This document shows positions 10,879 to 21,410 of a stretch of 29,816 nucleotides of DNA, piece by piece. The stretch is from NCBI GenBank assembly GCA_964618565.1, contig CAZUBA010000025.1, positions 1 to 29,816 on the forward strand, read 5' to 3'. The notes below the pieces were generated by a model that was not told the DNA's origin, ran no database searches, and saw only the letters and a program-made list of their open reading frames with translations. Source of the stretch: STC-113 sp964618565. GTDB lineage: Bacteria > Patescibacteriota > Gracilibacteria > BD1-5 > UBA2023. A program made the position numbers and the translations under genes. Numbering within the stretch: the first letter of the stretch is position 1; each line of letters opens with the position of its first letter.

Positions 10879-11403
10879 ATGATAAATAAGCCACTCCATT
10901 CCGAGTTGTGTTGAGTCTGGGATAATTCCTGCCCGAATATCATAAAATGTGCTCAGAAAAATAAAATAAAGCTACAAACTATTTTGGGGCTTAAAAATGA
11001 ATATTGAGATAAAAAATTAGCAATTATCGCAATTGAACTGATCCATGAAATAGAATCAGTATTTGATGTTGAATGAAAAAATCAATCTTATAGCAAATAC
11101 CTAATGCATTACTTAAATAATTGATTGTGATGATTGCTGGATACCCTATACTTTGAATGTAATCATAATTTTAATAGTGATAACAGAATGTTACGCATTT
11201 ATATATTAAATATACAAAGGCTTAAAGTCATACTAGATAAAACAAAATCATTTTCTGAAGATCAAAAAATGATGTTTTTGAATATCATAAAAAAAAGTTT
11301 AGAAAATAGTCAATATTTAGCCTCATTATCAAATTTATTGAAGATAATAAATTATATCGAAACCAACTGAATATTTCAAATTCCTGAAGCTACGAAAGAT
11401 TAA
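10879..11403 (+). CDS. Unknown helical protein (174 aa)
   Basis: Read with TGA=Gly, from ATG 10879 to TAA 11401-11403, 70 bp after guaB1. The sequence is mostly amphipathic helices (for example KKLAIIAIELIHEIESVFDV and LRIYILNIQRLKVILDKTK), consistent with a small four-helix bundle. It has four cysteines but no clear metal-binding motif, no signal peptide and no membrane segment, so it is likely cytoplasmic. I do not recognise the family. Same strand and close spacing suggest co-transcription with guaB1. It superficially resembles the size and fold of small bundle proteins linked to retroelements or rRNA insertions, but no specific motif supports either. Confidence 0.65.
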
Positions 11404-11414
11404 GATTCATAAAT

Positions 11415-11519
11415 ATGATTTTATCCCTTAATGAAATCAATGAAGGTGCCGATCGTCCGCAGGATCTAACAAGAAGGCTTCTAAAAAGAGAGTTTTATGA
11501 GTTACTGTCCGCCTTTTAA
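11415..11519 (+). CDS. Possible small protein (34 aa)
   Basis: A short ORF, MILSLNEINEGADRPQDLTR and 14 more residues, starting 11 bp after the previous stop and ending just before a strong terminator. It contains no TGA, so either code reads it the same way. Its soluble, charged, helix-like composition and its place between a gene and the operon's terminator are its only support. It may be a real microprotein or a chance ORF. Confidence 0.3.
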   Translation: MILSLNEINEGADRPQDLTRRLLKREFYELLSAF

Positions 11520-11545
11520 GCCTTAAAAAAAATTATATTCAAAAT

Positions 11546-11580
11546 AATAAAAAAATCTTCCATTGGAAGATTTTTTTATT
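11546..11580. terminator. Bidirectional intrinsic terminator
   Basis: A perfect 16-bp inverted repeat (11546-11561 and 11565-11580; core AAATCTTCC/GGAAGATTT) with a 3-base loop and long A and T runs on both sides. It can end both the guaB1 operon (plus) and the large surface-protein gene whose stop is at 11596 (minus). Confidence 0.9.
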
Positions 11581-11595
11581 ATCGCTCTATTAGGT

Positions 11596-14500
11596 TTAGA
11601 TGATAACATATGGATTCGTAGTTATTGTTCTTGTATTTCAGGCAATATCAGTTACTTCAAGCTCTATATATAAGCTAGATCATCAAACATTAGGTATTAA
11701 ATAATCAAATGTCAATGTTGAAGATCAGACTCAAGTAACATTATTGATTCAGCTTACAGCTTGGTTATTGTGTGCCAATTTGAAAGTAGCATTTGTTATG
11801 TTCGCTACATTTTCATCTAATGTAATAGTTCAGCTTCAAGGATTTCAAGCTAGTTCCAAATCTGAAAATTGCTCTCATGTTTTCATCGGTGCAATAGTAT
11901 CGATTGTTGTAGTCGCATCAGGAGAGGCATTGCTTATATTTCAAGCCACATCTTTTGATTTTACTGAAAGCGAATGAGTTCAATCGGCAAGATTTGATTC
12001 TGGTGTGTAATTAAGGGAATTTCAAATATCTATCCATGAGGTTCAAGAATTAGTTGAAATCTGATATCCTACTGCTCCTGCAACTGCTCACCACGTCCAA
12101 GTCGGTCTTGAATTATTTGTAATAGAGGTTATTGTTACGGTTGGGATTCAATTGCTCTGGGTATCTATGGTAATTTCCAGGGTTGCTGATGGTCAATTTC
12201 AGGTTATATTTTTTCATCTGATTTGTATGGTATATGTCGAATCCGCCAAATCAGATCAAGGCGTATAGCTGGTGACATTTCAAATATCGGTCCAACTAGT
12301 TCAATTATTCATTGAGATTTCATAGCTTGTTGCTCATAGAACTGAATTCCAATTAATTGTAGGCCTTGGATTATTTGTAATTCCATCATTATTACTTAAT
12401 CATGAATCAGTTCACGTTGTCATGGTTGCTCAATTCGGTGCAGCCGACGGCGCATTAGCAAGAGTGTTGAAATTTCAGATATCTGGATTTGATTGAAGAT
12501 TTCATGCCGTGTCCTTTGATATGAAATATAGCTCATATGCCGTATTTCAAGTTAGTCATGAGGCTGTGATATTGCTTTGAATATTTGCAGAAAGCTGGAC
12601 TTGTCAAGAAGAAACCGATCATTGAACTGAATTATTCATAATTTGAGCGTTTGTCGGTGCTGGACTTCATGCATGAACAATGGCATAATATCAAGTTCAA
12701 TTTTCATTTAATTTTACTCAAAAATCAATTGTGTTATTTGTAGTTGCTCAAATTGCAAAAGTCATTGTCATAGGAGGAATGGTATCAGGAGTGGCAATTG
12801 TTGAATATGGGTTATTGCTTAAGTCTGTTTGTGTGTTTCATGCTGAATCTTTTGTAATATGATATAATGTATAATTGCTGGATTGTGTTAGTCACGAAAT
12901 ATTTACGCTATTATTTCAGGCAATTGCAGCTATTTGCGTTCATGATGCCATTAAAGTTGCAGCACTAGGAGCAGGCAAAGCTGAAAGCTGATTGATATAA
13001 TATATGGTTCAGGCTTCATTTGAATTTATTATAGCCAATGCAGAAGTATCGCTTGGGTTTATGTTTCAATTTGTAATTGGCGGAACTGTATCAGGCGTTG
13101 CAAGGGTATTGATATTCAATGCTCAATTATTTATGGTCTGAAGATTTCCAGCTGAATCTTGAGCGAGAAAATATACATCATATCAAGTGCTTCAGGTCAA
13201 TCAAACTACATTTGTATCTACGGCAGTGTTAGCTGCAAGAAGAAGATTTCATGATGTGATTTTTCAAGATATGATTCATGATTTGATTTGAGCATTTGTT
13301 GGAGCAAGGCTTCATGAGGGCATTACAACGTAATATCAAGTTCAGTTTTCATTGATCTTTGCCTTGAAGCTAATGCTAGTCGGAGTTGAGGGATTTGCAG
13401 CGAAAGTCAAAACGCTTGGTTCCAAAGTATCAGGTGCGATATCCGTAGTGATATTCAAGCTAGATTTTGTATTCTGGAAGTTTCAAGTGCCAACATTATC
13501 TTTAGCTATGAAATAAAATGTATAAGTGGTATTTTCTGTCAATCAAGTGAGATTCAAAATATTATTTCATGCTACGAGATCAATTTGAGCTCAAGCTTTC
13601 ACTTGGGCATCTGTGGGCACTGGATCAGTTGCTGGTTTCATAAGATAATATCATTTTCATGCCTCAGTAGAAGATATTGTTATATTTGCTGAATTCATCG
13701 TTTTTGTCGCGCTTAATGTTGTTGATGAGGGCAGAGTATCCACTGTTACAGAAGAAGATTTAATATCAGTTCAAATCACTCATCATTTAATTGATCTTAT
13801 TGTGAGTGTGTGAACTCAATCATTTAATGCCACTCAAGGAGTGTAGCTAGTCACATTTCATATATTTGCTTCAGGTCATCAATCAAGACTGACAGCATAA
13901 GCCGTTGCTCAATTTATAAGTGTCCAATTCCAAGTTGGCCTAGGATTGTTCGTTAATCATAAATCACTCACGCTTGGAGCTGGCAAAAGGGAGATCTGAT
14001 CTTTTACTTGCTCAATCGTAAGGGCTCATGACATATATTGTGCAGCCAGAGATGCCGGAACTCAATTTGCACTTTTCGGAGAAAGTTTAAGCTCAACTGA
14101 TCCTGCGCTCGTAGAAAATTCAAAAAGAGTAACATTTCATCCAACTTCATTTATTGCTGTCTTATATGTGCTAGGTGCATGCAACTTTTCAAAATTGCTT
14201 ACCCTAAGCATTTTGCCTCATGTAACTGAAAAATTTCATGCATGCTCCGGATGATTTACTGCATTAATGGTAGTCAGATTTGAAGCTCACGTATCGAAAT
14301 TAACTGCTTTCAATGTTCAATCTTCATTTTTTTCAATATTTGATGTTCCCGGAAGCGTGCGTTTATCTATATACATTTTATGTTCCTTGAATATTACAGG
14401 TACTTTTATTTGTATTTGATCTGTAGATACTTTGGAATTTGGGTCCAAGTCTCCTAGCGCTAGTTTGTCGCTTTGTGCATGATCAGAGAATAGAGGAGAA

Positions 14501-16104
14501 TTTTTTGATTGTTTCCTTCACCCGAACATATTTCAAAAATTTTCTAGGCTTCATCTCACTCAAGTTACCACTCTTTGCTCATCCTTTACTCACATGGTAT
14601 TCTGAATATATGTTCACTCTACAAAAGTTTCAATATTATTTCAGAAGTTATGCGAATATCAAGCCTTACTCGTTTGTGTAGTTTTTGAGTAATCATGAGC
14701 TCAGAATATCCTATCATGCTCTGTAATATCAAATGTGAGCTTAGCTCATGCAGTCGGAGAATTCTTTACTTCTCTTCATTTGTCATACATTGAGTCTATA
14801 TCCAATCTTTCATATCAGACACTCGCATCCGCTCTTAATTTTGGAGTGATTTTAAATGTTGAGCCGAATTCTGCCAAAAGCTTACTTCACCCCCTTACTC
14901 ATCAGCTTACCTGAGTCCAATCATATTCTTCCGGGGTGTCCTTGATTATGTCTCATATCTTTCCAAGATCTTTTCAATTTACATCATAATACACAATAGA
15001 TCACTTTATTTCATTCAATACTGAAGATTTTCAGAATCATTGAGTAATATCTAATCATACTGCTTTTTGTTGCATTCTTACTTCTTTATCAATATTTACT
15101 TCATCAAAGTTAATTTTCACAAGAGCATCCAGAAGCGCTCAGGTTACCAATATTTTTCAATTTGGAATTTTAAATCATTGTGCAACAACATATTTTTCTA
15201 GATTTGATCATCTCTCGATTCATACATAAGTTCATAATTTTGCTCCTGCATATAACATCCTATAAGAAGCTTCCAACCTGAAATCTGATCTGATTTCATT
15301 AAAGTCGCCTAATAATCATAAATTAAATCTCCAATTACTTGATTCAAGGCCAATGTCAGCCTTTACTCATTTGATTTCTCATACTTTTGCGCCTTGATTT
15401 GTTGCAAGAGAATCCTCTTTTTGTATTGTTCAGATTTTCATTGTACCCTTTTTTCAATCAGTTCAAAGCGTGGCTGATAATCAATCGCTCGTTCAGACTA
15501 TGCTTCATTTTTTTGATCTGATGAAATCAGATGTTTCATCATCCAACTTTATCCTATTATTAAAATCATTATTTTTAGCTTTATAGAGCATTTTATCCAG
15601 TTCTTCTATATCGTTAAACGAATCAGTTGTTCATTGAGACATTGTTTGGCCATTCATAGCTGATACATTTTCTTTTATGGCCATTATTCTATAAGAAACA
15701 TTATCTCATTCTTTTTCTGGAATCAGATAATATTTCGTAGTTGCTATTTTTTTACCATCCTTAAATTCATCCTTAGAATGTCATTTAAGCTCAATCCTTT
15801 TCATATCACTCATTTGTTTCTGAATGTCGTCACATAATTTGATTTCCTCATCTATATTCTTTAATACCGTCTTTGTATCTTCTGCAACATCATTGCCTAA
15901 TTTTGAATATAATTCTTTTTTGCTTCGAATTTTCTTTATAAATTGCATTGAAGCAACAATGAATTCTTTGGATGGCGGGTTATTTTTATCTGATAATTTA
16001 GCTCTTATATCTTTAAGGTTTTTTTGTAATGCGTCCTTTGAGCCGATTCATTCCCCATAAGCTCTAGAATCAAAAGATGGCCCATTTAATTTTGTGTCAG
16101 ACAT
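11596..16104 (-). CDS. Giant invasin-like surface protein: beta-barrel-like region plus FN3/Ig-like repeats
   Basis: A single 1502-codon frame without TAA or TAG once TGA is Gly. Residues 1-225 are charged and helical (MSDTKLNGPSFDSRAYGEG), with no obvious signal peptide. Residues about 229-545 alternate polar and hydrophobic in short strands joined by turns, for example FKITPKLRADASVGYERLDI, as in outer-membrane beta-barrels. From about 700 on come adhesin modules. Ig-like domains show the hallmark TNNPRPTWNW (near 713, 1230 and 1330) with TSYTP and LADGTH motifs. Four FN3-like modules (about 800-1190) repeat GxGYY...APTNAQI. The C-terminus has another Ig-like unit (DIAGNTRTITTNP). It has its own promoter and terminator, so is monocistronic. 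Adhesion to another cell is the likely role. The barrel reading is by eye only. Confidence 0.85.
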
Positions 16105-16134
16105 AGTTATAAAATTTAATAATACGATATATTA

Positions 16135-16163
16135 ATAATAACATATAGTTTTTTTAATGTAAA
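16135..16163 (-). promoter_or_regulatory. Predicted promoter of the giant surface protein
   Basis: Minus strand: -35 TTTACA (16158-16163), spacer 17 bp, -10 TATTAT (16135-16140), each 5/6 to consensus. It ends 30 bp before the ATG and lies downstream of the hisS terminator, so the gene is an independent unit. Confidence 0.6.
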
Positions 16164-16176
16164 ATTATTTTCAACA

Positions 16177-16204
16177 AAAAAGAGCAGTTTGAACTGCTCT
16201 TTTT
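16177..16204 (-). terminator. Intrinsic terminator of hisS
   Basis: A 13-bp perfect inverted repeat (16177-16189 and 16192-16204; AGAGCAGTT/AACTGCTCT) followed on the minus strand by a T run. It lies 13 bp downstream of the hisS stop. Confidence 0.85.
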
Positions 16205-16217
16205 GTGTTTCTAAAAT

Positions 16218-17552
16218 TTATTCGGATATTTTGGGTTCCACAATTATAAAATCCTTTGCGGGATCATAAAAATCAAGACTATCTTTTCAGACTTTTGCTA
16301 TGACATGCTCTAGTAGGTTTTCAAGCTTCACTTCCTCTTGTGTGCCTGATTCCATATCTTTTAGCTGGCATACTCAATTTTTTGCTTCCATGATACCTAC
16401 AATCGCGACAAATCTTGCATTTATCTTATTTGCTTTTTTCATTTGAACCTTCATTGAAGGGGTTCAAAGCGAAAGCTGAGAATTCAATCATTTATTTCTT
16501 GCTTCTATATTCAGAGGCAAGACAATCTTTTTTGCCTCATCTCAAAGCTGAATAAAATATAATTGGATAATATCCTTGTTCTTAAGCTTAACTCAAGCTT
16601 CCATGATATGTTCAATAAGCCTTTCTGCTCAAAATGCAAAACCAACGGCAGGGATAGTGGACTTATATCATATAGTCTTTGCCAATTCATCATATCTTCA
16701 TCCTCAGCCAAGAGCATCTTGGCTTCTTCATGAAAAATCAACAAATTCCCAAACTGTATGGCAATAATAATCCAATCATCTGACCAAAGTATGATCTTCA
16801 ATAAAGTCTACACCTAATATTCCTAGATATTCTTTTACGCTTTCATAAAATTCTTTTGACTCCTTCTTAAGGAAATCTGTGACTTTTGGCGCGAATTTAA
16901 GTAGTTCTTGAGTATCGGGATTTTTTGAATCCAGAATACGAAGAGGATTATTTTCTAATCTATAAAGGTCATTTTCATCAAGATGTTGCTTTTTGTTTGC
17001 AAAAAAATCTTTCAGAGCTTCAATATATTTTTCTCTTTCTTTTGATGTTCAGATAGAATTTATCTTTACTTTAAAGGATCATTTCAATCATATTGAATCA
17101 AGCATGCTTTTTCAGATGTAAATCAATTTTGCGTCCAATACGGGATCTATTTCTCAAATTATTTCGGCACCGATCTGATTGAATTGACGATATCTTCATT
17201 TCTGGGGTCTTTCATACCTAAAATGCGGTTCTATGTAATATAGGTAGACTGGTTGTGTCTCATCAAGAAAATTCTCGATATATGATCTCATGATTCAGGC
17301 TGTTGATTCAGGCTTCATAACAAGTTCTCTTCATTTCTTATCAATGATATTATACATTTCTTTTGAAACAATATCCGTATCTTCTCAGATGCTTCTCTTA
17401 ATTAAGTCTGCTTTTTCTAATATTGGCGTTGAAATTCTTGTGAATCAGTTTTTCCTGAATTCATGTCTAGAGACTTTTTTCAAGAATGTAAAATATCTTT
17501 GGTATTCTCCGTAAATATCCTGCATTCCACGTACTCTCTGTGGAATTTCCAT
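16218..17552 (-). CDS. hisS: Histidyl-tRNA synthetase
   Basis: A 444-residue class II aminoacyl-tRNA synthetase that charges tRNA-His. The start MEIPQRVRGMQDI matches the family N-terminus. Motif 2 is FRYERPQKGRYRQFNQIGAE (near 110), the histidine-binding signature is LVRGLDYY, the glycine patch is LGGGGRYDEL, and motif 3 is GFAFGAERL. The anticodon-binding domain follows (about 345-444). The length is normal. Glycines of RGLDYY and GGGG are partly TGA. It is monocistronic between a divergent prepilin gene and its own terminator. Confidence 0.96.
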
Positions 17553-17648
17553 GTTTTTGGTGTATTTAAATAAATATATTCAGTTATAGTAATGCAATTA
17601 TCTTTTTAATCAAGTCAAATTTAGCTTATTTGATTTTTATAGAAAATA

Positions 17649-17676
17649 TTGAATTTTATTAAAACTAGTGTACAAT
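17649..17676 (+). promoter_or_regulatory. Predicted promoter of the prepilin-clpP unit
   Basis: -35 TTGAAT (17649-17654), spacer 16 bp, -10 TACAAT (17671-17676). Transcription would start about 25 bp before the prepilin ATG at 17708. Confidence 0.6.
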
Positions 17677-17707
17677 GCTGAGGAAAAATATTTTTTAACT
17701 TTTTTTT

Positions 17708-18490
17708 ATGCGGAAATCTTCAATAAAAGCTTTTACTATAGTTGAATTACTTGTTGTAATAACAATTTTAGCTATAATAAGCGTCGTTGCTTATACTAAT
17801 TTCTGATGATCTACTGATAAAGCTAAGAATTCAAAAAGATTGAGCGATATTGCAAGCATAGAAACCTGACTTCAAGCCTTTTTCCAGGAAAAGAATTATT
17901 ACCCTATGCCATCACAATACTCCGCTGCAACTCCAAAAAATTTATGGGGATATAATAATGCGGTAAATGCTCAATTAAGCAATACATTATCTTGAGCAAA
18001 ATCTTGAGATCAATTCACATCTATAATTGCTGCATCGACTCTTGGATGATGAAAGGTAAATGATACTTCTTGAGCGCAAATTTGAGCAAAATGAACTATA
18101 GATAAAGATGTTCTGGCTAAGGCATACCTAAGTACAGAGCTTCAGGACCCAGGTTTAAAAGATGTAAAAGTGGGCGATACAGAGTCATTTAAAGATTATT
18201 GAATCTGAGAATATGTCTATTGAGTTTATGCGAAAAGCAATTCCAATTGGACTTTAGCATCACAGAAATGAAGTGCTTATAATATTGCCGTTACAATGAA
18301 AGATGATCAAAAATGATTTGTAACTAAACTTATTTGAAATTTTGATAAGTCAACTTGTGCCACATGCCCAAGCAGCCTTGTTTGACCTGGTTGAGCATCA
18401 TTGAGTTCATTGAATGACTGAGATTCTTCACAGACTTGATCTTCTACTAATGCGAGCGAAACAATACCTTATGCCATCATCGGATTCTAA
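17708..18490 (+). CDS. Type IV prepilin-like protein
   Basis: A 260-residue protein beginning MRKSSIKAFTIVELLVVITI. This is a type IV prepilin leader (basic head, cut before Phe-Thr-Ile, Glu at +5) and hydrophobic N-terminal helix (about 9-30). The globular part is rich in Gly, Ser and Asn, contains a CATC pair near 222-225, and ends IPYAIIGF. Nearly thirty glycines are TGA. As in the 1-144 gene, Ala precedes the cleavage site instead of Gly. Such proteins form pili or pseudopili used in attachment, motility or uptake. It is 30 bp upstream of clpP on the same strand and probably shares its promoter, which is an unusual pairing. Confidence 0.9.
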
Positions 18491-18520
18491 TATTTTAACT
18501 ATATAAATTAAACACAAATT

Positions 18521-19102
18521 ATGTTAATACCTACCGTTATAGACAAAACTCCTGGAGGAGGGGAGAGAGTATATGATATTTACTCAAGACTTCTTGAAGA
18601 CCGTGTTATATTTTTATGAGACGCCATAGACAGTAATGTTGCAAATACGGTTATTGCTGAGCTTCTTTTTCTCGAAAAACAAGATCCAAAAGCACCGATT
18701 ACAATTTATGTAAATACTCCTGGATGACATGTCACTGCTTGACTTGCGATATATGATGTAATGCAATATGTCAGCTGTGATATTATAACTGTTTGCATCT
18801 GAATGGCTGCAAGCATGTGAAGCATCATCCTTGCTTGAGGAACTAAATGAAAAAGATATTCACTTCCAAATAGTGAGATAATGATACATCAGCCTCTTGG
18901 TTGAGCGGAATGACAAGCTACTGATATAAGAATTGCTGCTGAGCATATAATCCAAACTTGAACAAGACTATACTGACTTTTGGCTAAGCATACATGAAAA
19001 GATATAGCTACCGTCGAAAAGGATTGTGATAGGGATAATTATATGACTGCAGAGGAGGCTCTTGCGTATGGTCTTATAGATAAGATTATCGTAAATAAAT
19101 AA
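18521..19102 (+). CDS. clpP: ATP-dependent Clp protease proteolytic subunit ClpP
   Basis: A 193-residue serine protease that forms the tetradecameric chamber fed by ClpC or ClpX. The catalytic triad is visible: Ser98 in GMAASMGS, His123 in MIHQPLGG, and Asp172 in CDRDNYM, all at the spacing of E. coli ClpP. The start MLIPTVIDKTPGGGERVYDI and the YVNTPGG motif are also typical. There is little or no propeptide. Most glycines, including those flanking Ser98, are TGA. It follows the prepilin gene by 30 bp and ends at a strong hairpin. Its partner ClpC is 9 kb away on the other strand. Confidence 0.97.
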
Positions 19103-19125
19103 CTACACAAGACATTAAATATCAT

Positions 19126-19158
19126 AAAAAACATCCCGATTCAATCGGGATGTTTTTT
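19126..19158. terminator. Intrinsic terminator after clpP (same stem as 24427-24465)
   Basis: A perfect 15-bp stem (19126-19140 and 19144-19158) with core ACATCCCGAT/ATCGGGATGT, a 3-base loop, and A and T runs on either side. It serves clpP and, on the minus strand, the convergent gene ending at 19178. The same stem sequence recurs at 24427-24465. Confidence 0.9.
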
Positions 19159-19160
19159 TA

Positions 19161-19678
19161 ATTTCCAAATTATCATTTTAATAATTCCTTACGCACCTAA
19201 CATGCCTCAGATCAGTATTCGGTGAGTAGATATGCGGCACTCAATACCAATCCCAGATATATACCGATCACCAAGAGTATCAGCTATATAAAGACGATGA
19301 ATAGTAATTGGAAGAGGTGAATCATCATATCGTAGAGCTATTTGTGTGCAATGCATCTAATTGATCCCATGCAGGCAGGAACCAGTCGCTTTGTCAATTT
19401 CAGGTTTTATCATAACACCTCTTTGCCGCAGGGAAGTTTGTCGTGCTTTTTGACATCAATAGGTTCGTATTGAAAAGTCAATCAGAAATGCTTGTTATGT
19501 TTGTCGCATAATTCTCGACCAATGCCCATTTTTGATCAGGCTCATCAGACGGGAATGCTATGACTTTCGTTTGAGAAGTGCTTCAGACTTGAGCCACCAC
19601 TCATCATCAGCACCTGTATCAGATTGCAACCGAAGCAGGACAAGCTAATGTGTAATCTGTATTCGTATAATAATTTAT
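19161..19678. repeat. 518-bp near-identical duplication, copy 1
   Basis: Bases 19161-19678 match 21411-21928 in the same orientation with a single mismatch (A at 19199, G at 21449; silent). The block contains the last 167 codons (the DUF1566-like domain) of each host gene plus about 17 bp after the stop. Confidence 0.95.
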
Positions 19679-20671
19679 AACACAAACTTGAGTATTGCAA
19701 GATTGACTTGTGGCAGGCTTGGCTCAGGTGCAATTCGTATCTGCTACAATCTGTCAGTCATTCCTTTGACAGACTACGGTTCTGGTTTGTGTTCCTCATC
19801 AGCAAGTTGCACTGCAAGATCAATATGCTCATGTAGTCCACGAATATACATATGATTGGGTACAGCTATCATATGTATAAGTTCATCATAATGTTCAGTT
19901 GGTGCAAACTCTAGATTGAGATGAACATAGGGTGGGATATGTAGCATTAAGCAATGAATAGGCTGTCACACTAGATCAATTATTTACGACATTTCAATTA
20001 AAGCTGCAATTCAGCGGAATACAGCTCAGTCAATCAGCCGATACTGAATATCAACTATTACATGTAGTCTTGGTTCCATCTATCGATTCGCTTCATATTG
20101 TTGAAACCACTCAATTATCACATCAGAAATTCTGATAATATGTAAAACTTCAATTATTTGCATTAACTATACTGCTTGACTGAACCTGAGCATTAAAAAG
20201 CGGGAGATTATATGTATGTCAATTTACATTTTTTGTCGATGCTGAGCAGGGGGCTGAAGTCAGTGAGGTTAAGGGGATGCACGTAACATTTCATCAAGCG
20301 TCGAAGTATAAAGTATAATTAACAGCGCATATTCAATTCAGGCTTTCTTTTTTTAATATGCATGTTCCTGAGCTGCAATCAAAAAAATCTCCGATTGAAT
20401 TAAATGTGGTCACAGAATTAGCCGCAAGCACACTTGAACTGGGATTATAATTAACCGCAGGAGTACATTCCATGAAATACGACGAGGTTCATATGATTGC
20501 ATTTGTACACAATCATTTCAACGCGGCAGGCTTCATTGAACAAACTCATCATGTGCAAACAAATTGGTCAGAAATGGTGTCTGCCATCGATAATGAGAAA
20601 AATCATGACAATATAAACAAGAAAGCTCCAAGAATATATTTATTGACAGTCTTATAATCTATATTTTTCAT
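19178..20671 (-). CDS. Secreted protein with TSP1 and DUF1566/Lcl-like lectin-fold domain (copy A)
   Basis: A 497-residue protein. The signal peptide is at about residues 10-32 (NKYILGAFLFILSGFFSLSM). A Cys-rich middle contains a small domain CSFNGNVVNNGSSVTAY...RVCTNGTLGGTYTY. Then comes a thrombospondin type-1 repeat (about 279-330) with SWTTGAYGSCSATCGGGTQT, CQRNDGQIVADTNC and CNTQVC, giving the six cysteines of the fold. The C-terminal 165 residues look like DUF1566 (Lcl C-terminal domain): DWFLPAWDQLDAL, IGGFTSSNYYSSS and the ending HVRCVRNY. These are extracellular binding modules, so an adhesin or lectin role is likely. It is the last gene of a minus-strand operon, 20 bp after the lipoprotein gene. 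The C-terminal domain is nearly identical to that of 21428-22822. Confidence 0.85.
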
Positions 20672-20691
20672 AGGTGTTTTTTTAAATGATT

Positions 20692-21381
20692 TTAATTTAT
20701 TGTTGAAATATACTTCTTACAAGTTGTAATAATCTCTTCTTTAACAAATTTTGTACAGTCATATTTATTTCTTTGGGATCTTTCTAATTTTTCTAATGTT
20801 TTAATGACTTCATTTACATTATTTTTTTCTTCACATGCAACCTTGTCTTCATTTTTTGTTTTCGTAGCACAATTTAGATTTTCTGTAATTTGTGAATCAA
20901 GAAGAGCCTGCTCTATTCTTTTATTCAGTTCTGGTTCGGATTTAACAGTCGTTGGGGTTTGATTTCAAAGATTTATCTTATAGTCTTCGCAATATTTTTT
21001 TCACTGAACTTGTTTGATGAGATTGCAATCAAATGCCTTTATATGAGTATTTCATTTAATGAATACTGATTCCCATGTTATCTCTTTTTTGATTGATTCT
21101 AGTTTTAACTTTTCTTTTTCACAATAATCTTTTCCTTCTATATCATATTTGTTGCAATCTGCCTTTAGAATCGAATCTGGTCAATATTTAAGCATAAGCT
21201 TAATTATCTCTTGTTTTCAATCAGAATATGTTCAATCAGAATTCTCTATTTTTTTTGTTTCTTGCGTTTTTCATTGGGTTCAATTACTCTCTTTTTTTAA
21301 ATTCATGTCATCTGCTCTTCAGCATGATGTAATTATCAATAATGGAATAATGGCGATTTTTATAAATATTTTCTTGCTCAT
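20692..21381 (-). CDS. Putative lipoprotein with repeated Cys-pair motifs
   Basis: A 229-residue protein starting MSKKIFIKIAIIPLLIITSC: a lipoprotein signal peptide with lipobox ITSC, so Cys20 would be lipidated. The mature part is highly charged and helical. Four units follow a pattern of Cys, 10-11 residues and Cys, in lysine- and glutamate-rich surroundings: CNKYDIEGKDYCEKEK, CNLIKQVQGKKYCEDYK, CATKTKNEDKVACEEK and CTKFVKEEIITTCKKY. No family is recognised. The gene lies between the two TSP1/DUF1566 genes on the same strand (46 bp and 20 bp gaps) and is probably co-expressed with them. It may anchor or assist these secreted partners, which is inference from position. Confidence 0.78.
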
Positions 21382-21410
21382 AGTTTAGGTTTATGTTTAT
21401 ATAATTTACT

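Noticed and set aside
10879..11403. DGR accessory protein (Avd) or rRNA intervening-sequence protein
   Set aside because: Only the general helical-bundle look fits; no specific motif and no reverse transcriptase or rRNA nearby.
11546..11580. Inverted repeats as transposon ends or CRISPR units
   Set aside because: All such repeats sit right after stop codons with A/T runs and behave as terminators; no transposase, spacers or cas genes are seen.
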